In this document: piece after piece, positions 56,038 to 64,000 of the stretch | How positions within the stretch are numbered: position 1 is the first letter of the stretch | How the letters are laid out: every line of letters starts with the position of its first letter | Assembly (NCBI GenBank): GCA_937978655.1 | Contig: CALJUX010000071.1 | Coordinates: 36,780 to 100,779, forward strand | Source of the DNA: an uncultured Chromatiaceae bacterium | Lineage (GTDB): Bacteria > Pseudomonadota > Gammaproteobacteria > Enterobacterales > Alteromonadaceae | Direction of reading: 5' to 3' | Length of the DNA: 64,000 nucleotides | Position numbers and translations under genes: made by a program | Notes under the pieces: model-generated | Databases searched by the model: none | What the model saw: the letters and a program-made list of their open reading frames with translations, nothing else | What the model was told of the DNA's origin: nothing

Positions 56038-57444
56038 TTAACGCCCTTTCCCGAAGATCACGATCTCGACAGTGCGGATCAGAATAATCAAATCCAGCAA
56101 CAGCGTACGGTGTTTGATGTAATACAGGTCAAATTTGAGTTTTTCCTGTGCATCTTCTGTGCTTGAACCGTATGGATATTTTAACTGCGCCCAGCCGGTC
56201 AGGCCTGGTTTTACGTTATGCCGCTGGTTGTAATAAGGGATTTCCTTGACCAGCTTTTCGACAAACTCCGGACGTTCCGGCCGTGGCCCGACAAACCCCA
56301 TATCGCCTTTAATAATGTTAAACAGCTGTGGCAGCTCGTCGATGCGGTATTTACGGATAAACCCACCGATTTTAGTGACGCGATTATCGTTAATGGTTGC
56401 CCACTGCGCGCCACCGGCTTCGGCGTCTGGCCGCATACTGCGAAACTTCAGGATCTGGAATGGTTTGCCATCGATACCAATGCGGATCTGACGGTAAAAC
56501 ACCGAAGCGCCGGTCCGGCGGCCGTCATCAAAATAGATGACCAGCGCCGTGATTAACATCAGCGGCCACACCGCAGCGAGTACCAGCAATGCCAGAATGG
56601 CGTTTAACCGATGGTCCAGGCTGGTTTTGAATCTGTGGTTCATTTCAAAACCATTCGAGTAAATTACCCAGCTCGGGTAAATCAGGTTGACGGCGATCTG
56701 GCCGGTTTCCTGTTCGATAAAGTCAAGAATTTCAATAACATCCACACCGCGGGTTTTACATTTGAATAAGTGCTCAACAGGCAGCATATTGCGGCGCTCG
56801 TCACAGGCGATCACCAGCTGGTCAATTTCGTTTTCCACGGCATATTCATACAGGCTGGTTTTGTAATCGAATAAAATGATTTTACTGTCCGGGATATGCT
56901 CTTCCTGATCGCCGTCAATTTTGACGAAACCGTGGATCTCAAAGTTCTTCCGATCGACATTACGGCGCATGCGCCGTTCAATAATAGAGGCACGCTCGCC
57001 TGAGCCTAAAACCAGAACCCGACGCCGGCTGATTTTGGTGATGTCGTGGTAATGAAACAGCATGCGAAATGACGTCAGGGTGATCAATGAGATCAGCGAC
57101 GACAGCAGATTAAAAGTGAATCCCAGATGTAATGACGGGATCAGGCTGAAGATGAATACTTCAAGCAGAATGCAGGCAAGAACCAGCGTGGTCAGCACAC
57201 GCTTGAGCACACCGCCCGTGTCTTCGCGCAGCTTTTGGTCATATAGCCCGACGGAGAGGGCGCACAACATCACACAGCCGGTGTACAACACCGCATTAAT
57301 AGCGGCCAGTTCCTGATCAATTGGCTGGTAAAATGACAGAATGAAGGAGGCCGCAAAACTGGACGCAAGTAACAATAACATCTCGCCCAGCAGAAACAGC
57401 TTCTCTGCCAGGGTATTTCCTCCGTAACGAACAGCCTTATTCAT
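56038..57444 (-). CDS. XrtA system initiating sugar transferase (TIGR03013/EpsB type)
   Basis: A 468-residue polyprenyl-phosphate sugar-1-phosphate transferase. Four to five N-terminal helices (to about 130), a CoA-binding-like cytoplasmic region with RRVLVLGSGERASII, and a C-terminal bacterial sugar transferase domain (about 270-468) with KFRSMRPDAEAGGAQWA, KYRIDELPQLFNIIKGDMG and VGPRPERPEFV. It places the first sugar phosphate on undecaprenyl phosphate and so starts polysaccharide synthesis. It is the first gene of the minus-strand xrtA operon and is divergent from the export operon. Confidence 0.95.
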   Translation of the reverse strand: MNKAVRYGGNTLAEKLFLLGEMLLLLASSFAASFILSFYQPIDQELAAINAVLYTGCVMLCALSVGLYDQKLREDTGGVLKRVLTTLVLACILLEVFIFSLIPSLHLGFTFNLLSSLISLITLTSFRMLFHYHDITKISRRRVLVLGSGERASIIERRMRRNVDRKNFEIHGFVKIDGDQEEHIPDSKIILFDYKTSLYEYAVENEIDQLVIACDERRNMLPVEHLFKCKTRGVDVIEILDFIEQETGQIAVNLIYPSWVIYSNGFEMNHRFKTSLDHRLNAILALLVLAAVWPLMLITALVIYFDDGRRTGASVFYRQIRIGIDGKPFQILKFRSMRPDAEAGGAQWATINDNRVTKIGGFIRKYRIDELPQLFNIIKGDMGFVGPRPERPEFVEKLVKEIPYYNQRHNVKPGLTGWAQLKYPYGSSTEDAQEKLKFDLYYIKHRTLLLDLIILIRTVEIVIFGKGR

Positions 57445-57629
57445 TGGTACTTCTTCCTGGAATAAACCGAATTTAGTGCAAATCTGAGCACGGTGATCTT
57501 GACATAGTTAAGCAGAGGCAGAAGTATACGCTGATGGTCTGTAAACTGGAATTAAATTTTTATGATAGCCGTCACAGCCCTGTAAAATTCAGTTATATTA
57601 CAATCGCATCAGAAACAAAGGACGTAAAA

Positions 57630-58259
57630 ATGACAGCAAAATCATCCCTTTCCCTGGTCGCTGCAATTGCGATGTTAACGGGATTGCCGGGTTGCAGCAC
57701 CAATGAATTACCAGCCGCAACCATCCAGCCTTCGCTGACGAATTCAGCAGATCAATACAACTACCTGATTGGCCCAAATGACAGCGTCACCATTTTCGTC
57801 TGGCGCAACCCTGATTTATCCGGTTCCTTTATCGTCCGGCCGGATGGGCGGATCAGTACTTCGCTGGTAGAAGATATTCCGGTTGCCGGCCGCACCCCAA
57901 CGCAGTTCGCCCGTGACATGGAAAAAGTGCTGGCGAAGTTTATTCGTGACCCAGTCGTGACGGTCTCAGTCTCTGGTTTTGTCGGCCCGTTCAGCGAGCA
58001 GGTCAAAGTGATTGGCGCGGCGGCAAAACCGCAGTCCTATCCGTATCGCCAGTACATGACGTTGCTGGACCTGATGATCGCCTCCGGCGGTCTGACTGAT
58101 TTTGCCAGTGGCAACAGTGCAAAACTGGTGCGGGTTAAAAATGGCAAACAAATGACTTATGACGTGCGCCTGGATGATTTGATCCGGGAGGGCGATATTT
58201 CTGCAAACGTGGATATGCTGCCAGGCGATACCCTGATCATTCCTGAAGCTTGGTTTTAA
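57630..58259 (+). CDS. XrtA system polysaccharide export lipoprotein (Wza-like)
   Basis: A 209-residue outer-membrane export protein. The ATG at 57630, preceded by AAAGGA, gives a lipoprotein signal with TGLPGCS (lipidated Cys); 32 upstream in-frame codons are rejected. The Poly_export domain has YLIGPNDSVTIFVWRNPDLS and a SLBB domain follows with VKVIGAAAKPQSYPYR. It corresponds to TIGR03027 and forms part of the export channel or its periplasmic adaptor. The 185-base divergent region before it holds TTGACA (57499) but no well-spaced -10 box. Confidence 0.93.
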   Translation: MTAKSSLSLVAAIAMLTGLPGCSTNELPAATIQPSLTNSADQYNYLIGPNDSVTIFVWRNPDLSGSFIVRPDGRISTSLVEDIPVAGRTPTQFARDMEKVLAKFIRDPVVTVSVSGFVGPFSEQVKVIGAAAKPQSYPYRQYMTLLDLMIASGGLTDFASGNSAKLVRVKNGKQMTYDVRLDDLIREGDISANVDMLPGDTLIIPEAWF

Positions 58260-58284
58260 TGCGCATCTGCGGAGTAGTAAATAG

Positions 58285-59862
58285 ATGAAGGAATTAAACC
58301 AGGCGATAGAGATGATTATCATCTATCTCCAGGGGATCTGGCTGCGGCGCAGATATATTGTGATCACGGCCTGGCTGGTGTGCCCGATAGGCTGGCTGTT
58401 GGTGTTTAACTTGCCACCAACGTTTCAGGCTGAAGCGAAGTTGTATGTGGAAACCCGCTCGGTGCTTGATCCAATCCTGTCGGGGCTTGCCTATCAGACC
58501 AATCCGCAGCAGGAAGTCGAGCTGATGGCCCGCACCTTGCTGAGCCGGCCAAATCTGGAAAAAATTGCCCGTTCGGCTGACATGGACGTCACAGCGACAG
58601 ATGCTCAGGCCTATGAACGCTTGATTGACGGCTTAAAAGAGAATATGAAAATAAGCTCTTCCGGCCGCGAGAATATCTACGTTATCAGCTATTCAAATGC
58701 ATCATCGGCGCTGGCGCTCAAAGTGGTGCAGGAGACGTTAAATACTTTTGTTGAAGGCCAGGTTGGCAACGCTGCGGCAGACAACAAAAAAGCCGTTGAA
58801 TTCCTTGAGCAGCAAATCCGGGATTATGAACAGCGTTTGTCCGAAGCCGAAACTCGGTTGTCCAACTTCAAAAAAGAACAACAAGTGCTGGGACCGACCA
58901 GCGATGTTGGTTTTTACAGCCGGATTGAAGCCGAAAAAGCGCAGCTTGATGAGATCCGTCTTGCCCGCGCCCAGCTCGAAAGCCAGCTGGAATCTGCCAA
59001 TCGCCAGCTCAAAGGCGAGTTGTCTGCGAGTAATCAGAGCGTGGGTGGTATTACGACGCAATATGATGAGCGAATTAAGTTCCTCGAAAATCAGCTGGAT
59101 GCGTTATTGATCCGCTTCACCGATCAGCACCCGGACGTCGCCGAAACCCGCCGTTTGCTCGACAGTCTGAAAAAAATGCGCTCAGATGAACTGGCGCAGC
59201 TGTCACAGCAACTGGCCTCTGGCGGGAACTCTGCCGCGATCAGCCAGAACCCGGTGTATCAGGAATTACGTCTTGCCGTGGCCCGGCTGGAAAATGAAAT
59301 TCAGGCCGCGCAAGTGCGTGAACGCAGCAGCCAGAAAAAACTGGAGCAGCTGGAGAGTCAGCGCAATATTGTGCCTGATATCGAGGCAAAACTGGCGGGA
59401 TTAAACCGCGATTATGAAATTACCAAGAGTAAGTATGAAGAGCTGCTGTCACGCCGCGAATCTATCAATCTGTCACAGCAAGCCGAGCAGTCGACGCAGG
59501 ACGTACAGTTTAAAGTGATAGAGCCACCAAGGGTGCCAATCAAACCTTCTGGCCCCAAACGTATTTTACTCTTTACCGTTGTTTTGTTTGCCGGCGTATT
59601 TGCGGGCCTGGCGATGGCGTTTATCCGCAGTCAGCTGCAGCCTGTGGTCACTTCGGCGTTGCAGTTAAAGACCATTACGGATTATCCGGTATTTGGCCTG
59701 GTGTCACACACCAACAAAGCAAACCTGCTGCGGCATAACCGCAAGCACCTGTTTTATTTCTTGTTGCTCAGCGGCGCCTTACTGGCCGGCTATTCAGCAT
59801 TTGTGGTCAATGACATGGTGTTTGGCATTACGGCAAAACAGATTTGGGGGTGGATAGCATGA
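58285..59862 (+). CDS. XrtA system chain-length determinant (Wzz/PCP type)
   Basis: A 525-residue polysaccharide co-polymerase matching TIGR03007. One N-terminal helix (about 25-48), the Wzz motif FQAEAKLYVETRSVLDP, a long periplasmic coiled coil (about 160-410), then a Pro-rich stretch PPRVPIKPSGPKR and C-terminal helices near 430-450 and 490-510. It sets polymer length and recruits the autokinase. The stop overlaps the kinase ATG (ATGA). Confidence 0.94.
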   Translation: MKELNQAIEMIIIYLQGIWLRRRYIVITAWLVCPIGWLLVFNLPPTFQAEAKLYVETRSVLDPILSGLAYQTNPQQEVELMARTLLSRPNLEKIARSADMDVTATDAQAYERLIDGLKENMKISSSGRENIYVISYSNASSALALKVVQETLNTFVEGQVGNAAADNKKAVEFLEQQIRDYEQRLSEAETRLSNFKKEQQVLGPTSDVGFYSRIEAEKAQLDEIRLARAQLESQLESANRQLKGELSASNQSVGGITTQYDERIKFLENQLDALLIRFTDQHPDVAETRRLLDSLKKMRSDELAQLSQQLASGGNSAAISQNPVYQELRLAVARLENEIQAAQVRERSSQKKLEQLESQRNIVPDIEAKLAGLNRDYEITKSKYEELLSRRESINLSQQAEQSTQDVQFKVIEPPRVPIKPSGPKRILLFTVVLFAGVFAGLAMAFIRSQLQPVVTSALQLKTITDYPVFGLVSHTNKANLLRHNRKHLFYFLLLSGALLAGYSAFVVNDMVFGITAKQIWGWIA

Positions 59863-60725
59863 GTACGATCGAAAAAGCCCTCGATAAAATGTTATTGGAT
59901 GAGGGCAGCAAAAGCGCTGCGGTTACCGAGGTGCAAGCTGATCTGCCGCTGCCGGTCGAAAAGCCTGCTGCGGTTGCTGAATCTGCGGCGCAGAAGCCAA
60001 TCATCAAGCTGGATACGGAACGGCTGAGTAAACTGAATTTTGTCGCCAACGCGCAGGAGCGTAAGCTGATCTCCGAAGAATATCGGGTGATCAAACGGAA
60101 GCTGATTAATAACGCTTTTGGCCCGCTGAGTTCAACGCTGAAAAACGCCAACTTAATTCTGGTCACCAGTACCAGACCCGGCGAAGGCAAAACTTTTACG
60201 TCAGTAAATCTCGCGCTCAGTATCGCACTGGAGCAGGACAAAACCGTGCTGCTGGTGGATGCCGACGTCTTGCGGCCGAATGTATCCAGAACGCTCGATA
60301 TCAGTGTACCTGTTGGGCTGACTGATTACCTGAGTTCAGACAGCATTGATGTGACAGATATTATGTTCAGTACTTCGGTGGAACGGCTGAAATTAATCGC
60401 TGCCGGCAGGCCGCATCATTTGTCGACCGAGCTGTTGGCCAGTGACAAAATGGCTGCGCTGGTGAACGACTTTTCTTCCCGTTATCCAGACCGGATTGTT
60501 ATTTTTGATGCGCCGCCTCTGCTTGGCGTTAACGAAACGTCGGTGCTGGCATCAATGTGCGGTCAGTCGGTTGTGGTGGTCGAAGAAAACAAAACCAATC
60601 TTAATGAGCTTGAAAAAGCCATCAGCATGTTACCGCCAGATCTTGCCGTTGGTTTTGTCATTAACAAAGCAAATCGCAGCAGTGACAAAGGATATGGATA
60701 CGGCTATGGATATTATGCAGAGTAA
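59859..60725 (+). CDS. XrtA-associated tyrosine autokinase
   Basis: A 288-residue BY-kinase (TIGR03018 type). Walker A RPGEGKT is at 106-112, Walker A' VLLVDAD at 130-136, and FDAPPLLGV supplies the B motif. The C-terminal tail GYGYGYGYYAE is the tyrosine cluster that is phosphorylated in trans. It partners with the separate chain-length protein upstream, as in Gram-positive CapA/CapB pairs, and should regulate polymerisation and export. The start is the ATG overlapping the previous stop. Confidence 0.94.
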   Translation: MSTIEKALDKMLLDEGSKSAAVTEVQADLPLPVEKPAAVAESAAQKPIIKLDTERLSKLNFVANAQERKLISEEYRVIKRKLINNAFGPLSSTLKNANLILVTSTRPGEGKTFTSVNLALSIALEQDKTVLLVDADVLRPNVSRTLDISVPVGLTDYLSSDSIDVTDIMFSTSVERLKLIAAGRPHHLSTELLASDKMAALVNDFSSRYPDRIVIFDAPPLLGVNETSVLASMCGQSVVVVEENKTNLNELEKAISMLPPDLAVGFVINKANRSSDKGYGYGYGYYAE

Positions 60726-62340
60726 TAAAGCTTCGGTGTTGCTGCTGACAAGCCTGATGCTGGCAATGTTTCCAGCCCGGGCTGAGCTGAAAGTCACACC
60801 GTCGTTGTCCAGTAATATCTATGCATATGGCATTAAAAACCAGAGCCCGGATACTGACAAGGGAATGGCTTATGAAGTCAATCCCGGTTTAAATCTGGCT
60901 CTGAACGGTAAATGGCTCAGCACTTCATTAAATCTGCAAAGCCAGAATCTGGCTTTTGACGATGCGCAGCGCGACAACCAGAGTTATTTTCAGTATGACT
61001 GGCAAGGCCGGGCCAATCTGCTGGATGATGCCCTGACCTTTAACGTCGGCGCCCGGCAGGATTATCGGAATGCATCTGAGCTGACGGCCCGTTATCAGGA
61101 TGAAATCAGCAGCACTTCTAAATTGGCACGGGCGGACTCGCAGTCTGCCGGCATGACGTTCAATCACGACCGCTTTGACTGGGCGCGGTTTAATCTGGCA
61201 CTCAATGCGAGCCGATCTGCCACCAGTCGTTATGATTCTCTCTACGATACGCCGGCCAATCCGGATACTGGTCTGGAAAATTCGCAGCTGACGGCAACGT
61301 TTGGACTGAATTCTAAAGACCGCAACCGGAAGTTTTTTTGGGGCTTTGACGGACAAGCGTCAAAAATTGACCGGGATGTGCGCCAGGCTCAGTACAACAG
61401 ACGGCTGGAAGGGACCGTTGGGGTGCCATTTTTCTGGCGTGTGTCGATGATAGCCACCGGGTCGGTTGAATCAAACAGCAATCTGGAAGGCGCGTCGTCG
61501 ATATTTTCTCAGTATCGCAACCGGCATGCGCTGGGTGGCGGTCTGGAGTGGAAAATCTCCGATAAGTCGTGGTGGAATGTCACCTACAACAAAGACAACG
61601 ATGCTGAAAAAGATGCGGAATATATCGGTACTGCTTTTGAGCTGGCGCCATCGCAGCGCACCAGTCTGAGCGGCTCGGTTGACCGGCGCTTCTTTGGCCG
61701 GACGGCGCAGATAAAAGGGGCTTACAAGCTGAAGCACCTGCGGATGGCCCTTACGGTGAATGATACAGTGGGGTCGGTGCTTGGTTTAGGTGGCGGTAAT
61801 TCGGAAGGTTCGTTGTTTATCTGCCCACCGGGTGTGGCGCCGGGTCTTGACAGCTGTTTTCAGCCACCGACCGCGTCTTATATTCCGGCGCTGGGTGAAC
61901 AGTACTACAACATCAGTGACCCCTTATCTGATCTCAGTGAATTTGTTGTCGTGCGACGCGAAGTTTCCTATCAGATTGGTTATGACTTTAACCGGCTGAG
62001 GTTGTCGGCGGATATTGGCCAGCGCAAAGATCAGCTGCTTGAACAGCGTTCGGTGACCGACAATCAATTTGTGAATGTCAGCGCCAACTGGCAGCTCAAT
62101 GCGCGTAATAATTTGTCGGTTTCTGCCGGTTATTCTGATTTAAGTTATCTGTTGGCGGGGCAGGCCGGCAACGGCGAGCTTTCCGGCATCTCCAAATCGG
62201 TGACGCTGGCGCTGAAACGTGAGGTGAATAAGGCCTTGTCTGCCAATATGAACCTGAGACGGGTCGACGTGGATTATGCCGCTGATTCGCGGAATTATCA
62301 GGAAAACCGGCTCTGGCTCGGCCTGACCTATAAGTTCTGA
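60706..62340 (+). CDS. XrtA/PEP-CTERM system outer-membrane beta-barrel protein
   Basis: A 544-residue protein with a signal peptide (VLLLTSLMLAMFPARA) and alternating amphipathic strands to the end, closing with LWLGLTYKF as usual for outer-membrane barrels. It matches the XrtA-associated TIGR03016 family and likely forms the exit pore for the polymer. The start is uncertain: ATGs at 60694, 60706 and 60715 all lie inside the end of the kinase gene, and 60706 has the best-placed GGA. So the DNA for the kinase tyrosine tail also encodes the start of this protein. Confidence 0.9.
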   Translation: MDIMQSNKASVLLLTSLMLAMFPARAELKVTPSLSSNIYAYGIKNQSPDTDKGMAYEVNPGLNLALNGKWLSTSLNLQSQNLAFDDAQRDNQSYFQYDWQGRANLLDDALTFNVGARQDYRNASELTARYQDEISSTSKLARADSQSAGMTFNHDRFDWARFNLALNASRSATSRYDSLYDTPANPDTGLENSQLTATFGLNSKDRNRKFFWGFDGQASKIDRDVRQAQYNRRLEGTVGVPFFWRVSMIATGSVESNSNLEGASSIFSQYRNRHALGGGLEWKISDKSWWNVTYNKDNDAEKDAEYIGTAFELAPSQRTSLSGSVDRRFFGRTAQIKGAYKLKHLRMALTVNDTVGSVLGLGGGNSEGSLFICPPGVAPGLDSCFQPPTASYIPALGEQYYNISDPLSDLSEFVVVRREVSYQIGYDFNRLRLSADIGQRKDQLLEQRSVTDNQFVNVSANWQLNARNNLSVSAGYSDLSYLLAGQAGNGELSGISKSVTLALKREVNKALSANMNLRRVDVDYAADSRNYQENRLWLGLTYKF

Positions 62341-62344
62341 ACAG

Positions 62345-62372
62345 AAAAAACCGCCGACAGGCGGTTTTTTTT
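62345..62372 (+). terminator. Terminator of the export operon
   Basis: CCGCC-GACA-GGCGG flanked by A6 and T8 forms a compact, near-symmetric terminator five bases past the barrel stop. It could also serve the convergent ATPase gene. Confidence 0.9.
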
Positions 62373-62409
62373 CAATGCGGCGTTGGCAGCAATGACGCTG
62401 CCAGTGTGA

Positions 62410-63471
62410 TTATTCAGTTTTAGCTGAAGCGTCCGGCTGGCTTGGAGGCACCGGCTGATTTTGTTGTAACACCTGATGCTGCTGTTGTGTCAGCAGGTCG
62501 TCGAGCTGTTGCGCCATCCTAATCTTCTGCTGCAGTGAATTATCCAATAACCCGGACAATTCACTGAGCATGGCCTGATATGGATTGACTGCAGCTGGCT
62601 GGGCAGGGGATGGCATTGTCTGCGACGATGCCGTTGCCGCAGCAGGTGGGGCAGTATGATTGGCAACTTCACCGCTGATTTCTTCAATCACCTGGCGCAC
62701 ATCGTCTGTGCTGAAGGTTTTCACTTCCTCCAGAAAACCGTATAACAACACCCTGTCCATCAGATTGTTGATTTTCCGTGGGATCCCGCCGCAGAACTGA
62801 TGAATAAGCGCGAAACAGTCTGACTGCAATAACTGCGCAGGGCCACCGGCGGCCTGAATGCGGTATTCAATGTAAGCCTGACAATCTTCAATACTCAGGG
62901 CCGACAGATTAGATGACGCGATGATCCGCTGGCGGAACTGCTCCATATGTGGCGACTGAATAATGGCGTTCAGTTCGTTTTGTCCAAGCAAAAAACTTTG
63001 CAGCAACGGCTTTCCGGCCAATTGAAAGTTTGACAGCATCCGCAACTCTTCAATGGATTCCAGCGGCAGATTTTGCGCTTCGTCCACTAACAACAGCGCC
63101 CGCTTTTTTTGCTGCGCCAGCAGATGCAAATAGGCAGAAATAGCTTCCAGATAAGTGGCTTTGTTATGTTCTTTCACGGCCAGCTGGAATACAGAGCAAA
63201 TCATCCGCAGTAAATCGTCCGGCCCCAGTTTTGACGTGACGATTTGGCGTGCCACTATCTGATTCGGGTCTAATTTGGCCAGCAGCTGGTTGGCGATGGT
63301 GGTTTTGCCGGTGCCGACATCGCCGGTGATCACAATAAAACCTTCGCCCTGACTCAGGCCATATTGCAAATAAGCTAAGGCCCGTTTATGCAGTTTGCTG
63401 GCGAAAAACCACTGCGGATTGGGAGTGAGCTGAAAGGGTCTGTCCTTTAAACCATAATACGCTTCGTACAT
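62410..63471 (-). CDS. XrtA/PEP-CTERM system-associated ATPase (ExeA-like)
   Basis: A 353-residue AAA ATPase matching TIGR03015 and related to ExeA. MYEAYYGLKDRPFQLTPNP is the family N-terminus, so the ATG at 63471 was chosen over 22 further codons. Walker A GDVGTGKT is at 50-57, Walker B is in ALLLVDEAQNLP, and GIPRKINNLMDRVLLYG is the sensor region. The last ~80 residues are Gln/Pro-rich and likely disordered. It may assist assembly of the export apparatus through the envelope. It is convergent with the export operon. Confidence 0.92.
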   Translation of the reverse strand: MYEAYYGLKDRPFQLTPNPQWFFASKLHKRALAYLQYGLSQGEGFIVITGDVGTGKTTIANQLLAKLDPNQIVARQIVTSKLGPDDLLRMICSVFQLAVKEHNKATYLEAISAYLHLLAQQKKRALLLVDEAQNLPLESIEELRMLSNFQLAGKPLLQSFLLGQNELNAIIQSPHMEQFRQRIIASSNLSALSIEDCQAYIEYRIQAAGGPAQLLQSDCFALIHQFCGGIPRKINNLMDRVLLYGFLEEVKTFSTDDVRQVIEEISGEVANHTAPPAAATASSQTMPSPAQPAAVNPYQAMLSELSGLLDNSLQQKIRMAQQLDDLLTQQQHQVLQQNQPVPPSQPDASAKTE

Positions 63472-63758
63472 AACATCTGATCCTGAATGCTGATGGACGG
63501 CCAGCAGGCGTCCGGAAAGCGTAGGGTAGCACAGCACCGTCTGGTGCAGAAGCGGCGGCTGCTATCTGTGACCAGGTTGCCGGCGGATAGCAGAGCAATA
63601 CCTTGTTGCCAGCAGAAAATGTCGGGTGTCTCCTGGAGTAGGGCAAAGATGGGTGTTGCTGTAGATTGTTGTTTTTACGATATTTAGCGCAAAATTGTAC
63701 TGTTTTTATCCGCTGAGATTAATTTTTACCCGATCAGATCTTCCGGCCGAAAAAATTG

Positions 63759-63787
63759 TTGACACTCCAGGGGCAGGCCCATAGAAT
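63759..63787 (+). promoter_or_regulatory. Promoter of the tRNA-Ala/tRNA-Glu unit
   Basis: TTGACA at 63759-63764 and TAGAAT at 63782-63787 are 17 bases apart, a near-consensus sigma-70 promoter. A GC-rich discriminator (GCGCC) follows, as in stringently controlled stable RNA promoters. The rest of the 63472-63835 gap shows no gene. Confidence 0.88.
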
Positions 63788-63835
63788 GCGCCTCGTTCTG
63801 TAACGCAAAGCTTATATAGCCAGCGTTGTTGATGT

Positions 63836-63911
<76 letters not shown>

Positions 63912-63924
63912 AATTTCTGTATGT

Positions 63925-64000
63925 GTCCCTTTCGTCTAGAGGCCTAGGACACCGCCCTTTCACGGCGGTAACAGGGGTTCGAATCCCCTAAGGGACGCCA
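63925..64000 (+). tRNA. tRNA-Glu (anticodon TTC)
   Basis: A 76-base cloverleaf with encoded CCA ending exactly at the window edge: acceptor GTCCCTT/AAGGGAC, anticodon stem CCGCC/GGCGG with loop CTTTCAC, and T-loop GTTCGAA. It is 13 bases after tRNA-Ala and should be cotranscribed with it. Confidence 0.98.

Noticed and set aside
57445..57629. Sigma-54 promoter in the divergent region between the sugar transferase and export genes
   Set aside because: A TTGCA occurs on the minus strand but the base pairs at the -24 position are not GG; only chance similarity. TTGACA at 57499 has TATACG at a 20-base spacing, too long for a good sigma-70 promoter.
28372..57629. JUMPstart/ops element for RfaH control of the polysaccharide operons
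   Set aside because: The GGCGGTAG core was not found in the upstream regions that I read.

Overview
The window is chromosomal DNA from a gammaproteobacterium. An epd-pgk-fba order, a Vibrio-type TonB2/TtpC energising operon, a tRNA-Ala(GGC) gene that looks the same as the E. coli one from memory, and a complete XrtA (exosortase A)/PEP-CTERM exopolysaccharide locus together suggest an Alteromonadales- or Chromatiales-like aquatic bacterium (Rheinheimera/Alishewanella is a guess). No phage, CRISPR array or intact insertion sequence was seen.

Layout. 1-4.5 kb: the 3' part of transketolase, then epd, pgk and a class II aldolase. epd has no stop codon of its own and runs in frame into pgk. 4.8-9.75 kb: a six-gene operon (DUF3450 protein, TtpC, ExbB2, ExbD2, TonB2, TPR protein) that should energise outer-membrane TonB-dependent receptors. 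10-14.2 kb (minus strand): a secreted trypsin-like protease, the PrsK histidine kinase and the sigma-54-dependent PrsR regulator. 14.3-17.9 kb (plus): patatin-like lipase, exosortase-associated acyltransferase and an FAD-linked oxidase. 18.1-22 kb (minus): one PEP-CTERM protein preceded by a good sigma-54 promoter, then the PrsT TPR lipoprotein.

22.1-38.9 kb (plus) is the first half of the polysaccharide factory: deacetylase, carbamoyltransferase, two FemAB/GNAT-type proteins, glycosyltransferases, an O-antigen-ligase-like protein, an asparagine-synthase-type amidotransferase, a flippase and an acyltransferase. 39.4-46.5 kb (minus) is AT-rich accessory DNA: two membrane acyltransferases, two secreted DUF1566 proteins and a beta-helix protein. 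46.6-57.4 kb (minus) is a tightly overlapping operon: initiating sugar transferase, XrtA deacetylase, glycosyltransferase, XrtA itself fused to an EpsI domain, a RIFT-barrel lyase-like protein, a hexapeptide acyltransferase, a glycosyltransferase, an SGNH hydrolase and an acyltransferase. 57.6-62.3 kb (plus) holds the export machinery: export lipoprotein, chain-length regulator, tyrosine autokinase and outer-membrane barrel. 62.4-63.5 kb (minus) is the associated ExeA-like ATPase. The window ends with tRNA-Ala and tRNA-Glu behind a strong promoter.

How the parts fit (inference from family knowledge). The sugar transferase starts a lipid-linked repeat unit, the glycosyltransferases build it, acyl-, carbamoyl- and amide-transferring enzymes decorate it, the flippase and ligase/polymerase finish it, and the export lipoprotein, chain-length protein, kinase and barrel move it out. 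XrtA cleaves PEP-CTERM proteins, which are probably glycosylated or bound to the polymer. PrsK/PrsR with RpoN probably control PEP-CTERM gene expression, as the sigma-54 promoter at 18.96 kb suggests. Base composition drops clearly from about 28.5 to 29.7 kb and from about 33.9 to 46.5 kb, marking strain-variable glycan and surface genes inside a conserved frame. Family names (TIGRFAM/Pfam) are given from memory, not from a search.
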